Shown: in pieces, positions 1 to 11,798 of the stretch
Layout: each line of letters starts with the position of its first letter
How positions within the stretch are numbered: position 1 is the first letter of the stretch
Source of the DNA: Anaeramoeba flamelloides
Lineage: Eukaryota > Metamonada > Anaeramoebidae
Reading direction: 5' to 3'
Assembly: GCA_027625915.1 (NCBI GenBank)
Contig: JANTQA010000057.1
Coordinates: forward strand, 4,154,001 to 4,218,000
Length of the DNA stretch: 64,000 bases
Notes under the pieces: model-generated
Seen by the model: only the letters and a program-made list of their open reading frames with translations
What the model was told of the DNA's origin: nothing
Databases searched by the model: none
Position numbers and translations under genes: made by a program

Positions 1-1634
1 TTGCCATTAATAAGGGGACACTAATTTTTTGTTCAACCCGATCTTCATGTTATAGGTGTGCAAATTATTTATCAAAAGACGAATCCTTATTCTTTATATT
101 GCAGAATGAAAGACAGGAATTAATTTTACAATCAACCTTGATTGAAAATCCCAAATTGAAAAAAGTTATCAAAAAGGGCATTGCCTTTTTTCATTCAGGT
201 TTATCATTAAACGATCGACAAATAATCGAAAAATTGTTTAAAAAAATGATCTTGACAATTATTGTTTCAACATCCTCTTTGGCACAGGGTGTGAATTTGC
301 CAGTCAAGCTGGTCATTATTAAAGGGACCAAGTTATATTCAAAAAATATTCAAGAATATGATCCGATCACAATGATCCAAATGATTGGTAGGTCTGGAAG
401 AGTCAATTATAATTCGAAAGGTTATGTCTATATTTTAACAGAGGAGAATCAAATTAATAAATATCAAAACATAATTTATGGTAAACAGCAAATTGAGTCT
501 TCCCTATTGAATTCCATGTTAGTCCATTTGAATGCCGAGATTGTGTTGGGCACTATTACAAAGATGAAAGAGGTTAAAAAATGGCTAAAATCGACATATT
601 TATTCGTCCGAGTTTTTGAAAACCCGAGTTATTATAATTTTGATAATTTAAACAACAAATTGCTGAAAAAAAAATTATTTCAAATTTGTGTTCAGCAATT
701 AAATAAATTAACACAAAATAACTTAATAAGGGTAAATAACTATAATAAATTCTGTTATACCAGTTTTGGCCATTCCATGTCTAGAAATTATATCCAATTC
801 AAGACAATGGAGTTTTTGTTGAATCTGAAATTACCTTTAAATATGAAAAAGATTTTAAAACTGTTATGTTTTTCTTCAGAATTTGACACAATATATATAA
901 GGGCAGATGAAAAAAAAATATTAAATGGCTTACTCAAAAAAATGAGATTTTCTTTAAAAATTAAAAAAGTCAAAACAAAATATGAAAAAATATATGTTCT
1001 TTTACAATCATTTTTATGCAATAACAAGATTGATGATTATTCTTTACAAAATGAATCGATAAACTTTTCAAAAATTGGACAACGCATTATCCGTGCATTA
1101 ATAGATATCCTTGTTTCAAAATGTGATTTGGTTTCATTGCGAAGTTCAATTTGTCTAATAACATGCTTCAAACAACAAATGTGGGAAGGCAGTAATTTAC
1201 TTTTAAACCAATTAAAAACTTTAGATCGAACGACCACTATGAAATTATTCCAATTAGGAATTTGTAATTTTCAGGATTTGTCAAAATTAAGTCCTTATCA
1301 AATTGAATTTTTTTCTCAAAAATTTAGTCCTTTTGGCACAAATTTATTAAACGAACTTCAATTAATACCAAGAATTAATATTGAGGAATTAATAAGAATA
1401 AAGCCTAATAAATATAAGATTAAAATTGTTGATTATTCTCAAACTATCAATGGCAATTATTTAAATATTTTGATTAGTAAAGATAATCAATTAATTCTTT
1501 ACAGAAAGATCAAAACTCTAGCAAATCAAATGCCACTTTATATCTCATTCGTTGGTAAATATAATTATTTTTTAATAGAAATAATTAGTGAAGAGTATTT
1601 TGGGGTTAATATTAAAAAAACATATACTTTTTAA
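1..1634 (+). CDS. HFM1: HFM1/MER3 meiotic DNA helicase, C-terminal part (partial at window edge)
   Basis: The reading frame is open from base 3 to the TAA at 1634, about 543 residues. It begins inside the second RecA-like domain of a Ski2-type DEXH helicase with motif IV (GTLIFCSTR), then motif V (VSTSSLAQGVNLP) and motif VI (MIQMIGRSGR). The run ESSLLNSMLVHLNAEIVLGT followed by WLKSTYLFVR and NPSYYNF is the winged-helix/Sec63 entry typical of HFM1/MER3 and the related Brr2 family. A helix-hairpin-helix-like stretch (LFQLGICNFQDLSKL) and a Sec63-like C-terminus follow. MER3/HFM1 proteins unwind recombination intermediates and promote meiotic crossovers in the nucleus. The first ATG lies inside the conserved domain, so this is not a start; the 5' exons lie left of the window. 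No intron is visible in this part. Brr2 is less likely because only one cassette follows and the size is small. Family assignment is strong; MER3 rather than another Ski2 member is well supported but not proven. Confidence 0.88.
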   Translation, partial: AINKGTLIFCSTRSSCYRCANYLSKDESLFFILQNERQELILQSTLIENPKLKKVIKKGIAFFHSGLSLNDRQIIEKLFKKMILTIIVSTSSLAQGVNLPVKLVIIKGTKLYSKNIQEYDPITMIQMIGRSGRVNYNSKGYVYILTEENQINKYQNIIYGKQQIESSLLNSMLVHLNAEIVLGTITKMKEVKKWLKSTYLFVRVFENPSYYNFDNLNNKLLKKKLFQICVQQLNKLTQNNLIRVNNYNKFCYTSFGHSMSRNYIQFKTMEFLLNLKLPLNMKKILKLLCFSSEFDTIYIRADEKKILNGLLKKMRFSLKIKKVKTKYEKIYVLLQSFLCNNKIDDYSLQNESINFSKIGQRIIRALIDILVSKCDLVSLRSSICLITCFKQQMWEGSNLLLNQLKTLDRTTTMKLFQLGICNFQDLSKLSPYQIEFFSQKFSPFGTNLLNELQLIPRINIEELIRIKPNKYKIKIVDYSQTINGNYLNILISKDNQLILYRKIKTLANQMPLYISFVGKYNYFLIEIISEEYFGVNIKKTYTF

Positions 1635-1919
1635 TTTGTTTCAATTTATGATTATTGTGATTTTTTTAAAAAAAGTTTATTTTCAGTTTCAAAGATATAT
1701 AGATTTTAATTGGTTGTTTTTTTTTAGTTTTTGTGTTTTTTTTTTATTGTATATAACACTTTTTTAATGTATTTGCAAGAATATTTGTTAATATTGTTCT
1801 TGTGTGTTTTATTTTTTTAAAATGGTAATACTTTGATAATAATATATATTATTTTGAACAAGTTAATATTTAAATAGTAGGATTTTTTATGATTGAAAAA
1901 ATTATAAAGAGTAATATCA

Positions 1920-2315
1920 TTATTCTGTTGTATATTTAAAAGGGTTAATTATTGGTATTTTTAAGACAGACCAAAAAAAATGGTTATGTGATATATCAAT
2001 ACACTTGTATTTTTTTGATATAAATGAATTAAATAACACAAGTATGGCAATTTTAAAATAGGGAATTAAAAAAAAATTTGAATAAATAAATAAATAAAAA
2101 AATAGTTTTTTCCAATGGTTGTTCAAGAAGAATACTTGTAACTCGATATTTAGTAAATTGTTGGTGTATCTTAGAACGTTGTAAATTGATTCACCTCCAA
2201 TTTTATGTAAAGTTTTCTTCCAGATAAAAATATAATTTACTGGTTTTGATTTCAGTAATGGTCTATTATTAGAAGCTGAAGTTTTCTTTCTGATATTAAA
2301 AATGATTAGTCATCG
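1920..2315 (-). CDS. possible last exon of an unidentified gene
   Basis: A minus-strand frame stays open for about 130 codons, from about 2315 to the TAA at 1920. A possible acceptor (TTTTAATATCAG) sits near its 5' end. The upstream half has ordinary composition (for example IWKKTLHKIGGESIYNVLRY), while the downstream half turns Phe/Ile/Leu-rich and may read through AT-rich spacer. No ATG fits a start, so if real it is an internal or last exon of a gene convergent with HFM1. I recognise no family. A chance frame cannot be excluded in DNA this AT-rich. Confidence 0.22.
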
Positions 2316-2731
2316 TTTTTTCTGATTGTGAAATTATAATTAAAAATAAATTAATGTAAAATATTTAAATATATTTTATAAAAATAATAATAAAAATTGA
2401 TAATTTTTATTCTTAAAATGGAATGGGAAAATAATGTCCATTATATGTTTATTTAGATGTCACTTTAAATTTATTATTTGTATTAGCCTGTTACAAAGTC
2501 TATTAATTGTAGCATCTTTTAGATATAATAATATATATATTAACTCTTTTTCAAAAAGTTTTGACTCTCTTTATAATGTTAATTGTTGTTTTTTTTTTTG
2601 TTGGTTTTATCCAGTATTCTTATCAAAAAAAAAAAAAAAATTCAAATTTAATAGATCAGAATCTTTTTTTCTAATTTTGCAAATTTTAGTTTTGTTTTTT
2701 TTTTTATTTTTTTACTTTTTCTTTTTCTTTT

Positions 2732-2771
<40 letters not shown>

Positions 2772-3086
2772 TTTTTTTGAAAAAGATTTGCCAAAAAAAA
2801 AAAAAATGATCTTCAAAAAGACAAATAATCATTAAAAAATTGAGATATGTAATTTCTTTTCAGGTGAATTGAAATATTAAGAAAAAATCTTCTTGTTAAC
2901 TTTTTTTCATTGAAAGTTCAGTAATAAAAAATCCCTAATTCTCGTTTCAAAATTTGTTGCTCATTTTTTTTTTATTCTTTGGTTTTATTTTTTTTTTTTT
3001 TGAAAATATCGTGTTTATATATTTATAATATTTTAAAAATGGGTTAAAAATCGGATTTAGTTTTTTGCTGTTCTCGGATATTAAAG

Positions 3087-3089
<3 letters not shown>

Positions 3090-3143
<54 letters not shown>
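3090..3143. repeat. (TA)n microsatellite
   Basis: About 26 uninterrupted TA units. Confidence 0.97.
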
Positions 3144-3145
<2 letters not shown>

Positions 3146-3403
3146 ATTTATTATTTCAGATGGGTCACATTTTTTAAAATGGTGTTTATTCATATACTCT
3201 TAAAGAATAACTATAACTTAATATAAATGGATTTGATCTAATTAGGTACGGTAAGTAATCTTTTTTATTATTAATGGGGGCAAAAATTCCAAATTTTAAA
3301 CTTTATTTATAAATTTCCAATTGAAGTATAAATAAGAAATAAATAGGATAACATATATTATATGTTAGATGATATTGGTATGAAGTAAAATCAAGAAATC
3401 GAA

Positions 3404-3945
3404 ACTAAAATTCAAAATTTTCCATGCAGCTAAAATAGTCCAAACAATCACAATAATACAATTTCATTCAAATTGGAAATAATTTTGATTTTTGGAAAAT
3501 ATAGAAATCATTTTTTTATCTTTTAGTTATTATTTTCCTTTCATTTTCTTTATTTTTTGAATTACGTAACTTGCTTCTTTCGATAAATATTTTTTTCCAC
3601 AATTATTATTATGTTTTAAAGTTGAGTTTTTCCAAATAGTTGAACTCAAATAAAATTAGTTGGTATTATCTTAACTTTTGATCGATCAGTAATCCTAACA
3701 GAATTTCAACAAATTTACAAATATATTTTTTTATTTTGCTCTATCCAAAATTTTTAACACATCCTTTATTTATTTGTATAGATAATTATTTTTTTTTATT
3801 TTGTGAGTATTTTATTTTATAAAAAAGTGTTAAATTTTCAATTATCGGGTGGTTCTAATTTGGTATTTCTTCTGGAATTGATTGAATAAGATTTTTTTTC
3901 ACAGAATAGCATTTTGGTGTGTTAAAATTTTTGAATTGGGGTTTA
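3404..3945 (+). mobile_element. family A MITE-like element, copy A1
   Basis: This ~540-bp non-coding element matches 9616-10146 in reverse complement along its whole length and matches 61850-62341 as well. Its ends are inverted copies of AATTCAAAATTTT followed by TNACACA/CCATGCAGC. Internal landmarks shared by all copies are CTTTTGATCGATCA, a T-rich block and TTCAACAAATTTAC. It has no coding capacity. It is probably a non-autonomous DNA transposon; the target duplication could not be settled by eye. Confidence 0.75.
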
Positions 3946-5385
3946 TATATACTGTAATAAATGGAATCTCAAAATTCTTTGGCCGTTTGAGAAAAATATC
4001 TATTTATATTTTATATTTAATTGAAGATTAGAAAAAATAACAATTTCTATCAATATTGTTTCTTTGTAGTCATTTAACTCTTTCAATAACATTAGGTAAA
4101 CATTTGTTACTTTGTGATCATTTATCTTTAAATAAAAAAAAATTTACAAAATAATTAGGTTTTAAAGAAAAATCAATTCTAATTCTATAAAAAAATGCTA
4201 GCTTATATTAGAGAGCAATTGGATGAAATTCCGGTATTATTAACACCCTAACTTACTTAATTGATAACACGGGTGAATTTCTATTTGATAATCCTCCTCA
4301 CTTAATTCAAAAGGATTTATAATAATATGGTTGGAAGAGAAAGCTATCTTAATTTAAAAAAAAAAAGGTTAAACATAAATATAACGAACCCCCTGCTAAG
4401 TAAAAAGTAGTTTTCTTAGATGAGACCAATAATATAATATACATCGGGTATAAAAAATGGTATTTTATATTGTTTAAATTTATACTTTTGAATTGGAAAA
4501 TCCAACTGTAATTAATTTAATTCGAAAAAAATATTTGATTCATTAGCTTTTTAAGTACTTTTTTATTTAAGTAAATTCTTAAAACTTGATAAAGTGGATT
4601 TTTTTTATTTTATCTATAAGGTTTTCTAAACATTTTTATCACCATATTAATTCAAATTATTGTTGGGTGTTTGAATTTTTTTTAAAATAAATCGTGACAG
4701 TCACATCTATTCAGCAATATGTCTACAAAAAAAAAAAAACAATTTTAGGATATTTTTACTCTTTTTGTACCAATTTTTCAAAATTTTTGATAATTTCTAT
4801 TTGTAGGATTTTTTTTTACTATTTTTACAATTTTTTTAAAAAAGGACTAAAATATTCATTAAGGGTATAATAATAATAATAATTTAATTATTAATTAATG
4901 CCTTTGTCAGAATTCAATTATGTGGTATTGTTTTGATATGAAAATGATTGAATAAACTTGGTTTAAAGATGTATTAATATTTTTTTTATTCACTGATAAT
5001 AAAAATATCTTTCTATTTTATACTTTTATTTATTTTTCCAATGATTTTCCTTTTATGCTTTATATTTTTTTTTAGAATTTTCTATTTTTGAGTTTAACGA
5101 AATTTTTTAGCGTTTTAGGTATTCAAGATTAACTGGATATTTTAACCACTCTATTCCCAATTTTTTATTGGTTGGGTATTAACATAACACGTTGTGTAAA
5201 TATTGAGTTATTGAGAAATCAAAAAAAAATTCAATTTATTTTTATAGTTTAGAAAAATTGCCAAATTGGTATAAATTTTCTTCTGCTTTACAATTCAAAT
5301 AAATTTTTTCTAGTTTTTATTTCATTTTCAATTTTGGTATTTTTTATAATTGGGATTTGTAGAAAGCATTTTATTGAATTTAATA

Positions 5386-5838
5386 TTACAGTCTTTCCAA
5401 GTCTGCCATAAAATTTTAAATAAAACACAACTGAGTTTTCTATTCTTATTTTCCTATTCCAAAAAATTCCGAAATAAGAGTTATTATTCCAAAAAAAATT
5501 GAATAAATGGGCTATTATTCACAATTTTAGCAATATCAAAAAAAAAAATTTGAAGATTCTTAAAGTACTTTAAAATGTTGTTTCAAAAGGGTAAATTTTT
5601 TAAAGATCCGTAAATATTGGTATTTTTTTGAGCTATTTTGGACCGATAATTTTTTTGTTTAATGGGATCTTGAATATTTTTTTTTTTTGATGTTCCAAAA
5701 ATTGTGAATAATAGCTCATTTATTGAATTTTTTTTGGAATAATAACTCTTATTTCGGAATTTTTTGGAAATGGAAAATAAAAATAGAAATTTCAATTGTG
5801 TTTTATTTAAAATTTTATGGTAGCCTTGGAACAGCAAT
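5386..5838. mobile_element. family G inverted-repeat element, copy G1
   Basis: Two arms of about 130 bp, 5386-5525 and 5697-5838, are reverse complements with scattered mismatches. Shared blocks include CATAAAATTTTAAATAAAA, GAAATAAGAGTTATTATTCC and the terminal TTCCAAG. The same arms recur at 49901-50902. The structure is a foldback MITE of about 450 bp with no coding capacity. Confidence 0.8.
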
Positions 5839-6325
5839 AATAAAATTTATAAAATAAGTTGAACTACAAAATACTCTCAACTGGGGGTTATTTTTACAGT
5901 AAAATTTTAGATTTAAAAAAATCCGAATTAAACTAGAACTTTTTTTAAATTTGTTTGAATATATGAATAATAATAACAATTTTTTTTCGAATAATTTTGT
6001 GACTTATTTTTTAATTGGTAAATAAAGATATATGAAATTGAAATATAACAAACTCAAATAATACATATTGTTGAAATCCAAAAGTTAATTTTATATGGGC
6101 AGTTAAACTCATAGTTGCAACAAAGCACAAAATACTAAATTTTTCTTGTCTTTCGAATTATAATTCAAATTTGGTAAATAGAATATATTTTAGTTTTGAT
6201 TTAAATTTTTTTTTTTAATTATCTTTATTTAAAATACTGGCCTTTTTTTTTGAATTAGTTTGTGGTTTGTGGTTTGAAAAAAATAATTAAAAAATTCTTT
6301 GAAAATCTTTATTTTTCACTAATAT

Positions 6326-6772
6326 TTAACTTGGAAAAACCATTTGAGATTTTTTTTTGGAATTTCTTTCCTTAAAGGTTATTACTTTTTGTTTCCCAAC
6401 AATCCGTACTTTCAAAAAAAAATTATTATCAAGTTCAACCAATTTATAAAGTTTCTTGGTATTGAAACTCATAAAATTCATTATTTGTCCAACTGGTATT
6501 TGAATTATAAAAGGGATTAAATATTTCACTTCCTTATCCATATTTTTCTGTTTATAAGAGTACTCAAAGAAGAAAGAAGTAGGATTAAAATTTGTGGCTC
6601 TGTACTGGGAAAAAGGAAATTGAAAATGAAGAGAAAATTTTTCCCATTTATAATTCGAAGACCAGTATTTAAAACTGAGACAAATAATTTTGTAAAAACG
6701 GAGTAAAATTGTTAACGACACTACAGTGGACCAAAATAGTATATACATAGGGTTTAAGCCCCATCTTTCCAA
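6326..6772 (-). CDS. hypothetical 148-residue reading frame, partly repeat-derived
   Basis: An ATG-to-stop frame of 148 codons on the minus strand, with a hydrophobic N-terminus (FWSTVVSLTILLRFY) and a Lys-rich end. No domain is recognised. Bases 6560-6680 of this frame are a dispersed repeat also seen near 54350-54480 and 55870-55965, where the frame is not kept. It is therefore more likely a chance frame in old repeat DNA than a gene, although its length is unusual here. Confidence 0.2.
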   Translation of the reverse strand: MERWGLNPMYILFWSTVVSLTILLRFYKIICLSFKYWSSNYKWEKFSLHFQFPFSQYRATNFNPTSFFFEYSYKQKNMDKEVKYLIPFIIQIPVGQIMNFMSFNTKKLYKLVELDNNFFLKVRIVGKQKVITFKERNSKKKSQMVFPS

Positions 6773-7891
6773 TATTAGTATTTGAATAATAAATAATAAA
6801 GACTTTTCATTTTGTTTTATCTTTTTCTTTTGAAAACAATTTCAAAGAAATTGAAAGAAATGTGTGAATCTATATCTTTGTTTAGGTGCTTTTTTATTCG
6901 GGTAATAGCATATTTTAGATTCTCGAACAACTCTAAAGCAAAGAATAATTAAAAACATGGAAAAAAGATATTCAGTTGAAATTTGATCCAAGTTAAAACT
7001 CAAATAAAAGTCAATGATCTGTTTTTTTTTCGTCTTCTTCCAAGAGAATATCTAGTTCAACACTGATCAGTAGTCATAATGGACAAACAATTTCGTAGTG
7101 TGAACTACTTGATATTTTTTGTTTAGTTTAAATTTTACAGAAATTTTTTCACAATTTTTTCGTAATTTTGGAATTTTTTTGTTTTTTTTCTTTCTTTTTT
7201 CAAAATTTTGTAAAAGAATTAACTCTATTTCTTGATAGACACTTTATCAATTTGATCCTGAAAATATAGGCATTTCCTTTAGCAAAATAAGAGCTTAATG
7301 AAACCAATTAAAGATTTACTTTTTGTTTTATTGAAAATTTCATTGAACTTAATATTTAGTTCTTCTGGTTAAAAGGAAACATAGATTTTTAATTTGAGAC
7401 ACACATTTTACCAACTTTGCAGAATAATTTTGATTTGAGAATTTTTGAATTTACCAAAATCAACCCTCATGTGAATGAGAATCATTCTTTTCAGGTACCC
7501 CGTGTTGGTGACCAATTTATACCTTACATTTAAAACATGGACCTTCTACAGTTTTTTTACTTTTATTTCATCAGAAAAAGAGCTATTTTATCATTTCAAC
7601 AAAAATAATTTCTGCTCAAAGTGGTTTCAAACAACGTGAACGAAAAAACAAAACACGAGAAATTAATGAAGATAACTCTAATTTAACTCAACGGTTTTGT
7701 GTAGGAATTTTCCAAAATCAGAAAATAAAACAAAATCAAATAAAGAAGCAAAACCAAGGCAATTCAATTGTATATTATGGTAGTTTACTTAACAATCCTT
7801 GGGTGTTATTTTGAATCCAAAAAATCAAATTTTTTTCAACAGATTGAATCAAATATTTTTTCATTTTTTATTTCTCAATTTTTTTTTAGTA

Positions 7892-10800
7892 ATGTTATCA
7901 ACACTCCAGAACTCTTCCATAAATAATATCAGTTCAAGAATTACTTCAAACAGTATTAACTTTAGTACCCTCTCAAGCAATTTCTTAAAGAACAACAAAG
8001 TACCAAATCCCGAAGATCGTGATCAAGTAGTTATTTTTTTTTTTTTTTTTTTTTTTTTTTTGAGTGTGTGATATTTTTTAAAATTTGAAGTTTTTGTTTA
8101 TTTTAAAAATATTTTCTTTTAGGTTTTTCTTTATAAACAACTTGCAGCAGAATGCAAAGATCCCTTAAAGATTGACGGCATTATTGGTGTCCTTCTTGAT
8201 AAACATCAAAAATTGTTTGACTTTAAAACAGTAAACAAGGTAACCAAACATCCATTTTTTTTGCTTTTTTTTTTTATATTTATTTTTTATTTTTTATTTC
8301 TCTTTCATTGATTTCTTTGATTAAAACTCCTTGAAGAAAAAAGATTTTTATTCATACCGTTAATTGCCAGATAAATTGAACAAAACTTTCATTCATCTTT
8401 TCAAATCAATTGATCGAAATCTTCATTCAGCTTTCCAAAAAAAACTTGGTTAAAAGTGTCTTCAGAATTCCAAAAATCAGAAAAGATCTGAATTCTTTCA
8501 AGAAAATCAGAATTTAACGAGATTTACAGAATTAAAGAATTTAAATTTTGTATTTTGTCTTTTTAAAACAAAATTTTTTGTAAAGCTAAATAAAAATTTA
8601 GTTCGATTTATTTTTCTACGAATAGTAAAATAAAATAATTGTTTTTTTTTCAATAATAATATCTTTTCATAAAAGCTATTTCAAAAAAAATGTTTTCAAA
8701 AAAGTGAGTTCCAATAGTTTAAAATATTTACTCAAATCGCTTCAAATGTGTAAATTGGACAGTTTGAGCAATAGTTTTTATACTTTTATTTCAAACAACT
8801 GGATCCATTTTTTGTTTTCACATCATGAAAAGTGTTTTATTTTCTTTTTCTTTTTTTTTTTTTTTAACAAACCGATTTAAATATAATAATAATCTTGCTC
8901 AACAAATTCTTTATTTTTTCATAAATTTTATTTCTGATCCAAAAATAATGATGAAACAATAGGTTGGCGAGTCAGTTAAATTGTCTACTCTCCCAAGTGT
9001 CGATCCAATTGGACATATCCCATTTCTTAAAGAAGCACAAAAAATCACTTTTGGAAGGGATAGCAAACTTATTAAAAATAATGAAATCGTAAGTTGTCAA
9101 GCAAACGGAGGAACCAATGCCATCTGGCTCGGATTAAGTTTACTTCAAGAACAATATAAAAATCCAAAAGTTTATATTTCTGCTAAAACATGGGGTAACT
9201 AAAAAATTATTTTTTTTTTAATTTTGAATTTTGAACTTAAAAATACAACAAATAACAAAAATAAAAAAAAATCAAATTAACAATTCAAATCAAATTATAA
9301 ACACTTTACCAATCATCAAAATACTTTTCAAAATTAATAAAACATAAATTTTTTTGAAGAGATGAAAAATGAAATTTATCTATATTTATTAAATGAGAAT
9401 TAAAAAACTATTTTAAAAGATTATTCTGTTCAAATTTTTGATTGAGTTAATTTAATCTTATAGAAAGGTAATTTAAAAAGTCTGTATTAAATAAAAAATT
9501 AATAAAAAACAATAAAATTGAAATTAAAAAAAAAAAATAAAGATTGAATTTTTTATATACCAAATTCTACATTTAAATTTGATTATTTTTACAATTATTA
9601 AACTAAAAATTATTAAACCCCAATTCAAAATTTTTAACACACCAAAATTCGATTTGTGAAAAAAAAAACTTATTTAATCAATTCAAGAAGATTTACCAAA
9701 TTAGAACCATCCACTAATTGAAATGTTAACACTTGTTTATCAATTACAATACTCACAAAACAATAAATAAATAATTATTAAAACAAATAAATCATGGGTG
9801 TGTTAAAAATTTTGGAGAGAGCAAAACAAAAAAATACATTAGTAAATTTGTTGAAATTCCATTAGGAATATTGATCGATCAAATGGTTAGATACTACCAA
9901 CTAATTTTATTTGAGTTCTTCTATTTGGTACAACTCAACTTTAACATAATAATAATTGTTGAAAAAAATTTTGATCCAACCAAACAAATTACTTAATTCA
10001 AACAATGAAATGAAAACAAAAACTAAAAGATGAAAAAATGATTTTCATATTTTACAAAAATCAAAATTATCTCCAATTTCAATGAAATTGTATTATTGTG
10101 ATTGTTTGGAACGTTTTAGCTGTGTGGAAAATTTTGAATTTTAGTTTAATTTAAAATTAAATAGATTTGATTTTGAAATAAATTACTTTTCGAAAAGTGA
10201 TAACCATACAATTTAAAAAAAAAAATCCAGAAAATAGCTTTAACAGCTCAAAGAATAACAGCTTGAGAACGAAATATCAAAACTTTAAGTTTTCAATTTT
10301 TGAAAATTACCTTAGTAAATTGAAAAAAAAAAAAAATTTAATATCAAAGTAATTTTAAAATAATATCAAAAAACAGTTTTAAAAAATTCCAACAATTAGG
10401 CTTATTGAAAATTGTTAACTGACTTTGAGATGCTTTTGAAATCTTTTTTGTCACACTTGATAATAGTCAAAAATGTTAATATTAAAAAAAATTAGATACA
10501 GCTAATAAGAACTCACCATCTCCCAATATCATCTTTTTTTATTTATTTTTTTTTTTTTTTTTTTGAAATAATCAAAAGTTACTTAAATTGATAAAATTTT
10601 TTTTGAAAAATCGTATTGTATAAGAGTAAATAATAACAACCAAATAAATAATTCTTTTAAAAATGGTATAAAATCTTAAAAATACTTAAAATTATTCCAA
10701 AATTTTGCTCTATTTATTTCAATTTCCTTTTGTGTTTATTTAATTATTTTATTTTTTTTTTTCATAAAAAACAAAAAAATTCAGAAAGAACTTAAATTTT

Positions 10801-11798
10801 TTATTTCTTTTTATTGTTTATATATTTATTTATTTATTTATTTATTTTTAAAGGAAACCACAAAAAAATTGTTCAATATCTTTCCGATCATCGTGGGATA
10901 CAAATGGATTTGAATGTATATCCTTGGACAGATGAAAATAACATATTATTAAGTGACCAATTTTTTAAAAAAATGAGTGTAAGCTTTAAAAAATATTTGA
11001 TCTTTAATTTGTTAAGAATGATTTATTAATCGTTTTGAAATTGTTTTTTTTTTTTTTTTTTTTAATAAATAATGAATATCAAATAAATAACTTATTTTAA
11101 AAACTTACTAGCTCGCAGAACCAAATTCCATCGTAGTTCTCCATGCATGCTGCCACAATTTAACAGGAATAGATCTCAAACCAAAAAAATGGAAAGAACT
11201 TGCCCAAATCTTTGCCGAAAAAAAACTTCATGCTTTTTTTGACATGGCTTACCAAGGCTTAGGCAGTGGTGATCTTGATAACGATGCATTTGCATTACGC
11301 TACTTTGCCGAAAACGGAGTTACCACTTCCGTTGCAGAATCTTATTCCAAAAAAGCAGGTCTCTATGGCGCTCGACTTGGTGTCTTCCATCACGTCTTGC
11401 CAGGTGGGCTTGGAAAGGAACAATGGGAACAAAGGGCAGCAGATAATCTTCAATACTTTTCTCTCAAACCTTCCGCTCTTCATGCTGAAATTATGTATAA
11501 GGTTTTATCCAATAATGTCTTATTCAAGGATTATAAAGAAGAAATAAGACAAGCCTATTCTCGAATTCAATACATTCGAAATTTATTAAGTGATAAAATT
11601 GAACAGTTAACAGATTATGATATGGACTTTTGCAGAACAGGAAGAGGTCTATTTACCCAATTTAATCTTGATAAAAAATATATCGAATCTCTACAAAAGG
11701 AAGCCATTTTTTTACTCCCAAATGGTAGAATTTCTTTGCCTTGTTTAAATAGATCCAATATTGATAGATTTGTTCAATGTATCATTAAATATCTATAA
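7892..11798 (+). CDS. aspartate aminotransferase (class I PLP enzyme), five exons
   Basis: Exons 7892-8026, 8123-8239, 8963-9194, 10854-10978 and 11112-11798 join in frame with GT-AG borders to give 431 residues, the usual family size. The enzyme moves the amino group between aspartate and 2-oxoglutarate using PLP. Visible features are the PLP-lysine in ESYSKKAGLY (about residue 283), FFDMAYQG with the PLP-nitrogen-binding Asp (about 247), HACCHNLTG with the active-site Asn (about 219), and GRISLPCLN near the C-terminus with the carboxylate-binding Arg. The first ~45 residues are Ser/Asn-rich with few acidic residues before the catalytic fold and could be an organelle targeting sequence; this is inferred. 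ATG 7892 is the first in-frame start compatible with exon 2. Intron 2 (8240-8962) holds a family B element and intron 3 (9195-10853) a family A element. Kynurenine-type activity is a less likely alternative. Confidence 0.92.
8355..8627. mobile_element. family B MITE, copy B1 (in aminotransferase intron 2)
   Basis: The terminal inverted repeat runs TACCGTTAATTGCCAGATAA at the left and, inverted, TACTATTCGTAGAAAAATAA at the right. Inside both arms lie variants of GAACAAAATTTTCATTCA, the family hallmark seen also at 25945, 29981, 45542 and 60238. The flanking TA suggests a TA target. Confidence 0.75.
9616..10146 (-). mobile_element. family A MITE-like element, copy A2 (in aminotransferase intron 3)
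   Basis: This is the reverse complement of copy A1 across about 530 bp, including the ends (CAATTCAAAATTTTTAACAC at the left, GTGGAAAATTTTGAATTTTAG-type sequence at the right) and the internal ATTGATCGATCAAATGG block. It makes up about a third of the intron and does not disturb the splice sites. Confidence 0.8.

Larger units (their letters stand above)
1635..7891. other. AT-rich intergenic region with MITE copies
   Basis: No confidently assigned gene lies between the HFM1 stop and the aminotransferase. The stretch holds poly-A/T tracts (long T run at 2737-2766), a TA microsatellite, two inverted-repeat elements (3404-3945 and 5386-5838) and two doubtful minus-strand reading frames (1920-2315 and 6326-6772). 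A plus-strand open frame of about 90 residues at 7545-7814 is Gln/Asn-rich and resembles nothing I know; it may be part of the aminotransferase 5' leader. Confidence 0.6.

Noticed and set aside
2434-2835. 133-codon frame on the plus strand
   Set aside because: Mostly a Phe run translated from a long T tract, with no domain or splice context.
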